DNA from: Gemmatimonadota bacterium
Lineage (GTDB): Bacteria; Gemmatimonadota; Gemmatimonadetes; Longimicrobiales; Gaopeijiaceae
DNA: 15,310 nucleotides
Direction of reading: 5' to 3'
Assembly (NCBI GenBank): GCA_024638395.1
Contig: JAHEKK010000020.1
Span: 1-15,310 of the forward strand
Under the pieces are notes generated by a model, which searched no databases, was not told the origin of the DNA, and worked only from the letters and a program-made list of their open reading frames with translations. Position numbers and translations under genes: made by a program. The first letter of the stretch is position 1. Each line of letters begins with the position of its first letter. Shown in pieces: positions 7,478 to 13,718 of this stretch.

Positions 7478-9031
7478 ATTTTCACGAAGGGGTTCTTCGG
7501 TCGGGCCTTGCTGAGCGTCCAGGAAGCCTATCCCAAGCTCGGTGATCTCAAGGCGCCCTACCTTCTGGGCGCCGGGCTGGCGTTGGCGTTGGTGGGCGTC
7601 CTGGGGATCGGCGGAGCCAGCGGGAAAGACGAGTGGTTGTCCAACGGACCCCTCTCGGCGAGCCACGCTCTCTTCGGCGACGATTGCTCCACGTGCCACA
7701 CCCCCGGCCAGGGAACCAGCGATGCCAAATGCGCGGCCTGTCACGAGAAGCGCGGCGACCACCCCGGTGCCTACTCCCTCGACACCCACTACCTCTACCG
7801 TTCCAACGATCCTGACCGGTCGTCCCCGCTCGAAGACGAGTTCGAGTGCGGGGCGTGTCACCGAGAGCACCAGGGAAGGACCGCCCCCCTCACGGACGTA
7901 GCCGACCAGAGCTGCAACCGGTGTCACGCTACCGGCTCGTTTGCGGCGACTCACCCGGAGTTCGCGGTGATCGCCGAGGCCGTCCCGGACCAGGACAACC
8001 TCCGGTTCCCTCATGTACTCCACGTCAGGGAAGTCCAGGATCAGGAGGACCTCGAGGACATCGAGTTGACATGCCTGTCGTGTCACAATGGCGAGTCCGA
8101 CGGTGCCGGCTTCGTGCCGATTTCGTTTGAAGAACACTGCAGCGATTGCCATCTGACGAGCTCTACGCGCACGCCCTCGCTGGCCGTCGCCACCGCCGCC
8201 AATCCCATCGGGGTCGAGACCCTCGACCAGATCCGGGCCCGGGGCGGGGCGGGACGACTATGGGCGGACTACACCAATCCGAACGAGTTCCAGATTCAGG
8301 GCGGGCAGCTCAGGAAGCGCCCTCTCTACCATGCGGACCCGTGGGTCCTGGACAACCTCACGCGGTTGCGCTCGGCCTTGTATGACGCCGGAGGTCTAGA
8401 GGACCTCCTTCGCGTCTCGGCCGATGTGCCGCTGGGGCAACGGCGGATCCTCTATACGGAAGCCATCGCGACGCTGCGGGATCAGATCCGTGCCCTCCGC
8501 GACGAACCGTCCTCCCAGGTCCAGGACGAGTTGGAGGCCTTGGAAGACCTCATTGCCAGCGTGGAGCGGCGTCTGGAGAACCCCCTCGAGCCCCTGAACG
8601 ACGCCCGGTTTCGCGTCGGCCCGGCCGACAGGCGCGACGACGTTTCCGACGCCGATGCCCAGGCCTACGAGGCCCTGATCGGTGATCTCACGGCTGCTTG
8701 CCAGGAGTGCCACGTCGTCGAGGACGCGACCATCAAGCGTGTTCAGGCGGATCAGTCCACGCTCATTCGTGCGGAGTTCTCCCACAGGGCGCACGTGACC
8801 CATTCCCGCTGCCTGGACTGTCACACGTCGATTCCGGTTCGCGAGTTCATCGGGTCAGAAGACGACCCCGAGCCGGAGGCGGACCACGCGGGGATTCAGA
8901 ATCTGCCCGGAATCGAAACGTGCACGTCCTGCCATGGCGAATCGGCGGCCAGCGACCAATGTACGTCGTGCCACGTGTTTCATCCCGACAAGTCGCAATG
9001 GGCCAACCTGCTGCGGTACGCACGCCCATGA
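7478..9031 (+). CDS. Membrane-anchored decahaem cytochrome c
   Basis: Numbered from the ATT codon at 7478, the protein has 517 residues. It opens with a basic amphipathic stretch and one hydrophobic segment (about 30-46), read as an N-in signal anchor. Ten CxxCH motifs follow, at residues 70, 85, 124, 146, 199, 221, 408, 445, 482 and 495. They form a six-haem N-terminal and a four-haem C-terminal group, separated by about 180 haem-free residues that include a probable helical or coiled segment (roughly 305-370). The domain therefore faces the periplasm, next to the dihaem b protein encoded just upstream. The start is uncertain: no ATG or GTG lies between the previous stop and the anchor. ATT 7478 follows an AGGAAGGGAG ribosome site at the right distance; TTG 7508 is the other option. 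The stop overlaps the next gene (ATGA). Likely role: electron relay from the membrane to periplasmic cytochromes. Confidence 0.9.
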   Translation: MFTKGFFGRALLSVQEAYPKLGDLKAPYLLGAGLALALVGVLGIGGASGKDEWLSNGPLSASHALFGDDCSTCHTPGQGTSDAKCAACHEKRGDHPGAYSLDTHYLYRSNDPDRSSPLEDEFECGACHREHQGRTAPLTDVADQSCNRCHATGSFAATHPEFAVIAEAVPDQDNLRFPHVLHVREVQDQEDLEDIELTCLSCHNGESDGAGFVPISFEEHCSDCHLTSSTRTPSLAVATAANPIGVETLDQIRARGGAGRLWADYTNPNEFQIQGGQLRKRPLYHADPWVLDNLTRLRSALYDAGGLEDLLRVSADVPLGQRRILYTEAIATLRDQIRALRDEPSSQVQDELEALEDLIASVERRLENPLEPLNDARFRVGPADRRDDVSDADAQAYEALIGDLTAACQECHVVEDATIKRVQADQSTLIRAEFSHRAHVTHSRCLDCHTSIPVREFIGSEDDPEPEADHAGIQNLPGIETCTSCHGESAASDQCTSCHVFHPDKSQWANLLRYARP

Positions 9032-9870
9032 CGGAGCCACGGGCACGCCTCCTCTGTCGTACCGGGCCGTTCGCGGGAGCGACCTACGAACTGGGCTCCG
9101 AGAGCATCATCGGACGGGACGACTCCAACGAAGTGGTCCTACTGGCCAACACCGTTTCGGGCCGCCACGCACGCATCTTCCGCGAGGGCGGAGCGTTCTA
9201 CCTCGAGGATCTCGGCAGCCGGAATGGCACGCTTCTGGACGGGATCCAGGTCACCGAGCCCGTTCGCCTGGACACCCTCAGCGTCATCACCGTGTCGGAG
9301 GCCTATGATCTGGTGTTCCAGGCCCCCCGTTCCGCACCACCCGCCAGCGCGCAACCGCCGGAGTCGCCCACCGCGCCCCGCCCCGAAGCTCGGGCCGCGA
9401 TTGTGGAGAAGGAAACCGAGGGTCCGGATCCCGGCCCCACGGAGGCTACGGTAGGGCCGCCCCCGGCGGGGCCTCAAACAGAGTCTCGTACACGGGTGGA
9501 TTTCGCTGCCTTCGGCCCCCTGCCCGACCTGGATCCGGTTCCAACCAACAGACCACCCGAACCTTCCCCGGACGAGGCCCGGTTCTACGTGGTCATTTCC
9601 GTGGCCGGCCAGGCGTCCAGTGAGGTCGATCTGTCAGAAGGAGAGAACACACTCGGCCGCTCCGAGGATTGCGACGTAGTGATCGGGCACGAGTCCCTTT
9701 CCCGCAAACACGCGCGCCTGGAGCTTTCCGGCGAGCGGATGACCCTCAGAGACCTGGGAAGCACCAATGGGACCTTCGTCGACGGGCGGGAGATCTCGGA
9801 GGTGGCCATCGCGCCAGGTCGTTCGTTCAAGCTGGGAGCAGAGGTGGAGATGAGGCTGGAGAAACGATGA
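9028..9870 (+). CDS. Double FHA-domain protein
   Basis: This 280-residue soluble protein starts at the ATG overlapping the decahaem stop. FHA domains are phosphothreonine-recognition modules. The N-terminal one (about 5-95) shows the full signature: Gly-Arg30, S44-x-x-H47 and N66-G-T. The C-terminal one (about 190-280) is also complete: Arg211, S225-x-x-H228 and N247-G-T. A Pro/Ala/Glu-rich, probably disordered linker (about 100-185) joins them. No signal peptide, membrane helix or redox motif is visible, so it is likely cytoplasmic. Its stop overlaps the start of an oxidoreductase that itself carries two FHA domains, which suggests a scaffold or regulator for the cytoplasmic part of the electron chain, bound through phosphorylated partners. 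No Ser/Thr kinase or phosphatase is in the window. Domain call certain, role inferred. Confidence 0.92.
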   Translation: MTEPRARLLCRTGPFAGATYELGSESIIGRDDSNEVVLLANTVSGRHARIFREGGAFYLEDLGSRNGTLLDGIQVTEPVRLDTLSVITVSEAYDLVFQAPRSAPPASAQPPESPTAPRPEARAAIVEKETEGPDPGPTEATVGPPPAGPQTESRTRVDFAAFGPLPDLDPVPTNRPPEPSPDEARFYVVISVAGQASSEVDLSEGENTLGRSEDCDVVIGHESLSRKHARLELSGERMTLRDLGSTNGTFVDGREISEVAIAPGRSFKLGAEVEMRLEKR

Positions 9871-12200
9871 CTGTTGCCCTGGCCGCTGATGGCTCCCTCC
9901 TCGTCGATGCTCCCGTGGAACTTCCGGAGACGCTGGACCTCTTGATCGTCGGCGGAGGCCCCGCCGGCACGGCGGCGGCGTTCAGGGCCAAGGAACTCGG
10001 TGTCACATGCCTCGTGCTGGAATTCGACGGCCTTCTCAAGCGGATCCGCGACTATCCGAAGGACAAGCTGATCCTTCCGAGCTTCGGCGGCGGCGACAAG
10101 ATGCAATTCCCCGCCGGGGGAGACCTGGTCGCCAGGCTGTACTTCGATCCGATCGACAAAGACGACATGTGTGTCAAATGGACCGCGGAATACCGCGCCT
10201 GCAGCGTGCCGGCCAAGATCGGGGTGGAGTTCACGGGCCTGGAGCGGGACGGCGACGTGTTGACCGCCACGGCCTGGAATCACCGGACGCAGTCGCGAGA
10301 AGTGTTCCGCGCAAAGCATGTGGCCCTCGCCCTGGGCCGAGGCGTACCAAGGAGATTCGACATCCCGGGGAATACGGAGGGCGTGTCATATCGCTTGCAG
10401 GAGGCGGGGCACTACGTGGGTAAACCCGCCCTCGTTGTCGGAGGGGGTACGTCGGCGGCCGAAGCCGTCATCGCGATTTCGAACGCGAAGATCGAGGCTG
10501 AAGACAACACGACGATCCACTGGTCCTACCGGGGATCCAAGATGCCGCGGGTCTCGAAAGCCCTCGCTGACGTGTTCTTCTCCGCGTATGTCGGTAACGG
10601 GAACATCAGGTACCATCCGCATTCCGAGCCTACGGCGGTGGTGGTAGGTCCGGACCGGGCTGAATACGTCTCGCTGCGCATCGTCCGGCGCACGGACCAG
10701 GGTAAACCGAGCGAGACGGTCCATCTCGAGTTTCCCAAGGAAGACTGCATCGCCTGCATCGGCGAAGACGTCCCGGAAGCACTCCTCCGGGACCTGGGGA
10801 TTCACATGGCCGTCGTAGGGGAGGCAGGGAAGAAGATGATGGCGGTCAGCCCCCTACTCGAGACGCAGATCCCCCAGGTCTACTTGATCGGGGACCTCCT
10901 CAGCCAGTTCTATCTGGAGACAACGGACTTCGAGGCGCCTCCCGAGACCTTCCAGCGGATGAAGCACAAGGGAAACATCAAGCAGGCGATGCGGGATGGC
11001 GTGTTCCTGGCCGAGGTGGTGGCCCAACGCCTCCAGGGCCGTGACGACATCGCCGTCGTCATCCAGGACGCCGAAGCGTCGCAGGTTCCGGTCCAGTTCG
11101 AGGATCCGGCGCGTACCGTGTCCTTCGACCCAGCGGACCTGCCGCTGGAGAGCTTCATCCTCGACCGGCCGGTCCTCGTTCGGATCACGGCGGCCGGGGT
11201 AGAGGAAGAGGAGTACGACGTGCGCCCCACCGGGGTGACCACCATCGGGCAGAAGGGATGCGACCTGAGCTTCCCGGACGACTCCCTGCTGTCTGAGAAC
11301 CATGCGTCCATCGTCTACCGCGAGGACGGCATACTCCTCAGGGATGACGGTGGCGCTAGCGGGACGTTCCTGAAGCTCCAGCCTGATCGGCCCGTGAGCC
11401 TGAAGCCGGAGAGCATGCTCCGTCTGGGGCGGCAGATCCTGGTACTTCGCACCGGCGCCGGTGGGGCAGTCTTCCACCAATACAACGACCGTGGGCAATA
11501 CGTTCAGGAGATCCCTCTGAGAGAGGGCACGACGGTCCTGGGCCGTGCCGGGGGGAGGTCGGATCCGGACGTCTCTCTGGGCGATGACCGTACGCTTTCC
11601 CGCTTCCACCTGTCGATCACGATCGCCGACGGCAAGGCGTTGGCCGAGGACTTCAACAGCAGCAACGGCACCTATCTGAAAGTCGCCGAATCGATCGAGG
11701 TGACGGACGGAGACGTTTTCCGGGTCGGAGGGCAGGTCTTCAGGCTCCAGGTGACCAGTCACCCCACCAAGACGGACTCCTTCCTGAGGCCCGGCCCTCG
11801 GACGCAGCAAGTCGAGGTGCCCGCTCCACCACCATCCTCGGACGTGGCCGCCGAGGCACCGCCCGCCGGACCCCCGGAGGAGGAAGCACCGGCGCCCAGC
11901 CCCCAAGACGGTGCAACCGCCCAGGTCCACTTCGCCGGGGCGGACTCTCCATTCAACATCTCCGAGGACGAGAGCGTCCTCGAAGTTGCGGATGAGAACG
12001 ACGTCGATATCGACTACGAGTGCTGGTGCGGGATGTGCGGAGCCGACCTGATCCGCATCGTCTCCGGGAGAGAGTTCGTCAACGAGGTCACGGACAAAGA
12101 GATCAAGACCCTCAAGCGCAAGGGACTGGAGCCTGGGGAATACCGCCTGGCCTGCATGACGAAGGTGTTCGGCCCGGTTCACATCGAGGTCGTCGAATGA
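9867..12200 (+). CDS. FAD/NAD(P) oxidoreductase - FHA - FHA - [2Fe-2S] ferredoxin fusion
   Basis: This is a 777-residue cytoplasmic protein starting at the ATG overlapping the previous stop. Residues 1 to about 415 form a two-dinucleotide flavoprotein of the thioredoxin-reductase/YpdA-like superfamily: FAD motif GGGPAG (29-34), second Rossmann motif GGGTSAAE (from 192), and a late LIGD flavin motif. A CIAC pair sits at 294-297. Next come a degenerate FHA domain (about 436-530; Gln462 in place of Arg, S476-x-x-H479, Ser498-Gly instead of Asn-Gly) and a canonical one (about 545-632; Arg560, S578-x-x-H581, N600-G-T). After a Pro/Ala linker comes a plant-type [2Fe-2S] domain (about 690-777) with C719, C721, C724, an Asp at 727 where the third ligand is expected, and C763. 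The likely reaction is NAD(P)H to FAD to iron-sulphur transfer, or the reverse, feeding the ferredoxin/cytochrome b proteins encoded upstream. Partner and cofactor preference are unproven. Confidence 0.9.
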   Translation: MTVALAADGSLLVDAPVELPETLDLLIVGGGPAGTAAAFRAKELGVTCLVLEFDGLLKRIRDYPKDKLILPSFGGGDKMQFPAGGDLVARLYFDPIDKDDMCVKWTAEYRACSVPAKIGVEFTGLERDGDVLTATAWNHRTQSREVFRAKHVALALGRGVPRRFDIPGNTEGVSYRLQEAGHYVGKPALVVGGGTSAAEAVIAISNAKIEAEDNTTIHWSYRGSKMPRVSKALADVFFSAYVGNGNIRYHPHSEPTAVVVGPDRAEYVSLRIVRRTDQGKPSETVHLEFPKEDCIACIGEDVPEALLRDLGIHMAVVGEAGKKMMAVSPLLETQIPQVYLIGDLLSQFYLETTDFEAPPETFQRMKHKGNIKQAMRDGVFLAEVVAQRLQGRDDIAVVIQDAEASQVPVQFEDPARTVSFDPADLPLESFILDRPVLVRITAAGVEEEEYDVRPTGVTTIGQKGCDLSFPDDSLLSENHASIVYREDGILLRDDGGASGTFLKLQPDRPVSLKPESMLRLGRQILVLRTGAGGAVFHQYNDRGQYVQEIPLREGTTVLGRAGGRSDPDVSLGDDRTLSRFHLSITIADGKALAEDFNSSNGTYLKVAESIEVTDGDVFRVGGQVFRLQVTSHPTKTDSFLRPGPRTQQVEVPAPPPSSDVAAEAPPAGPPEEEAPAPSPQDGATAQVHFAGADSPFNISEDESVLEVADENDVDIDYECWCGMCGADLIRIVSGREFVNEVTDKEIKTLKRKGLEPGEYRLACMTKVFGPVHIEVVE

Positions 12201-12219
12201 CCAGAGGGACAGGAGCATC

Positions 12220-13509
12220 ATGAGTGACAACGACATCTTCGGACAGGCCATCGCACGTCTGGATGAAGCCCTGGAGTTCGCCGACATCGACCGCGAAGCA
12301 GTGGCCCGTCTCAGGCATCCGAAACAGGTTCTGGAGGTCTCGATCCCGGTACGGATGGACAACGGGGATCTGCAGATCTTCACCGGCTACCGGGTGCGTC
12401 ACGACGACACGCGAGGCCCCACCAAGGGAGGAATCCGGTACCACCCGGGTGTCACGCTCTCCGAGGTGAAGGCCCTCGCTTTCTGGATGACCCTCAAGTG
12501 CGCCGTGGCCGGCATTCCCTACGGTGGCGGAAAGGGGGGCGTGACGGTGAACCCGAAGGAGCTGTCCCGTCTGGAGCTCGAACGCCTCACGCGGGGGTTC
12601 ACGAGTCAGATCGCGGACTTCATCGGCCCGGAGACCGACATACCGGCCCCCGACGTCTATACCAACGCGATGGTGATGGGCTGGTTGATGGACGAGTATT
12701 CGAAGATTCACCGAAAGCGGTCTCCGGGAGTCGTTACCGGCAAGCCCATCCCCCTGGGCGGCAGCCAGGGACGGGAAGACGCAACGGGCCGCGGCGCCTA
12801 CTACTGCATCAAGTCCCTCGAAGCCGCAGAAGGGTGGCGTCCCGGCGACATGACGGTAGCGGTCCAGGGGTTCGGTAACGCCGGACAGCACGTGGCCCGT
12901 CTGCTTCAGGAAGACGGATACAAGATCGTCGCGGTGAGCGACTCGAAGGGCGGGATCCACAACTGCGAAGGCTTCGACATCCCGAGTCTATGCACGGCCA
13001 AGAACGAGACACGTGTGCTTCGGGCCGTCTACTGTCACGGCTCGGTGTGCGAGCTGGTCGACGCCGACGTGATCTCCAACGAGGAGCTCCTGGAACTGGA
13101 CGTGGACATCCTCATCCCGGCGGCCCTGGAGAATCAGATTACCGGTCGGAACGCCGGACAGATCAAGGCGCCATACGTTTTCGAAGTGGCCAACGGCCCA
13201 ACCACCAGCGACGCGGATCAGATCCTGTCGCAGAAGGGTACGACCGTGGTCCCCGACGTCCTCTGCAACGCCGGAGGCGTTACCGTCAGCTATTTTGAGT
13301 GGGTCCAAAACCGAGGGGGCTTCTACTGGACCGTGGACGAGGTGCATGAGCGCCTGCGCGAGATCATGGTCCGGGAGTTCGCAGAGGTCTGGAACTTCGC
13401 CAAGAGCCGGGGCACGAGCCCCCGCACGGCCGCGTACGCTCTCGCCCTCGGCCGGATCGGCGACGCGGTGGAATCGCAGGGGACAGCGCGCTACTTCGCC
13501 GGGAACTAG
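12220..13509 (+). CDS. gdhA: Glutamate dehydrogenase (Glu/Leu/Phe/Val family)
   Basis: This 429-residue protein has the usual length of the hexameric bacterial/archaeal enzyme, which reversibly deaminates glutamate to 2-oxoglutarate and ammonia with NAD(P). Substrate-site motifs are present: GPTKGGIRYHP (Lys69), the TLKCAVAGIPYGGGKGG segment (Lys93, catalytic Lys105) and IPAPD (Asp145). The segment GKPIPLGGS..GR..ATGRG is typical of glutamate rather than leucine dehydrogenases. The Rossmann motif is GFGNAG (217-222), and Asp241 near the end of the second strand hints at NAD rather than NADP. The start ATG is preceded by a GGAG ribosome site after a 19-base gap from the flavoprotein gene. It may be co-transcribed with the redox genes, but a hairpin just after its stop suggests the unit ends here. 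Its link to the electron chain (NADH supply, or mere proximity) is inference. Confidence 0.95.
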   Translation: MSDNDIFGQAIARLDEALEFADIDREAVARLRHPKQVLEVSIPVRMDNGDLQIFTGYRVRHDDTRGPTKGGIRYHPGVTLSEVKALAFWMTLKCAVAGIPYGGGKGGVTVNPKELSRLELERLTRGFTSQIADFIGPETDIPAPDVYTNAMVMGWLMDEYSKIHRKRSPGVVTGKPIPLGGSQGREDATGRGAYYCIKSLEAAEGWRPGDMTVAVQGFGNAGQHVARLLQEDGYKIVAVSDSKGGIHNCEGFDIPSLCTAKNETRVLRAVYCHGSVCELVDADVISNEELLELDVDILIPAALENQITGRNAGQIKAPYVFEVANGPTTSDADQILSQKGTTVVPDVLCNAGGVTVSYFEWVQNRGGFYWTVDEVHERLREIMVREFAEVWNFAKSRGTSPRTAAYALALGRIGDAVESQGTARYFAGN

Positions 13510-13718
13510 TGGACTGCAACGATCAAGCGTTGCGTGCCGAGAGGGACGATGGGCCGCTGTGAGTAGGCGGAGCTCCGAAGGAATGGCAGGTCCTTTCGAG
13601 GATTTCCACTCACGGCGGAGGCACCGACCCTCGAACACCAACGATCGACGGTTACGGTCCACCAGCACTACCTAGAGCGTCAATGTTTTCGAATTCTTAC
13701 CTCAAGAGGGGCCCTTCG
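13510..13718. other. Intergenic region between the redox/gdh unit and the peptidase
   Basis: These 209 bases hold no convincing gene. Besides the hairpin near the start, the last 40 bases include the most AT-rich short stretch nearby (13681-13700), followed by the ribosome site AAGAGGGG (13704-13711). A promoter for the peptidase must lie here if it is transcribed separately, but I cannot assign -35 and -10 boxes with confidence. Confidence 0.5.
13516..13533 (+). terminator. Small hairpin after glutamate dehydrogenase stop
   Basis: A perfect six-base inverted repeat (GCAACG / CGTTGC) with a six-base loop begins seven bases after the stop codon. No T-run follows, so it is not a classical intrinsic terminator. 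It may stabilise the 3' end of the transcript, mark a Rho-type end, or be chance. Confidence 0.25.

Noticed and set aside
10854..12383. Long minus-strand open frame (509 codons) opposite the flavoprotein gene
   Set aside because: The plus strand here encodes clear FHA and ferredoxin motifs. Long antisense frames are expected in high-GC DNA, and the minus translation shows no recognisable domain or start context.
13295..13675. Plus-strand frame running from gdh into the intergenic region
   Set aside because: Most of it is an out-of-frame shadow of gdh, and the remainder is Ser/Arg-rich with no domain or ribosome site.
13681..13700. AT-rich stretch as a defined promoter
   Set aside because: It is locally AT-rich, but I could not fit credible -35 and -10 elements with proper spacing, so no promoter was called.
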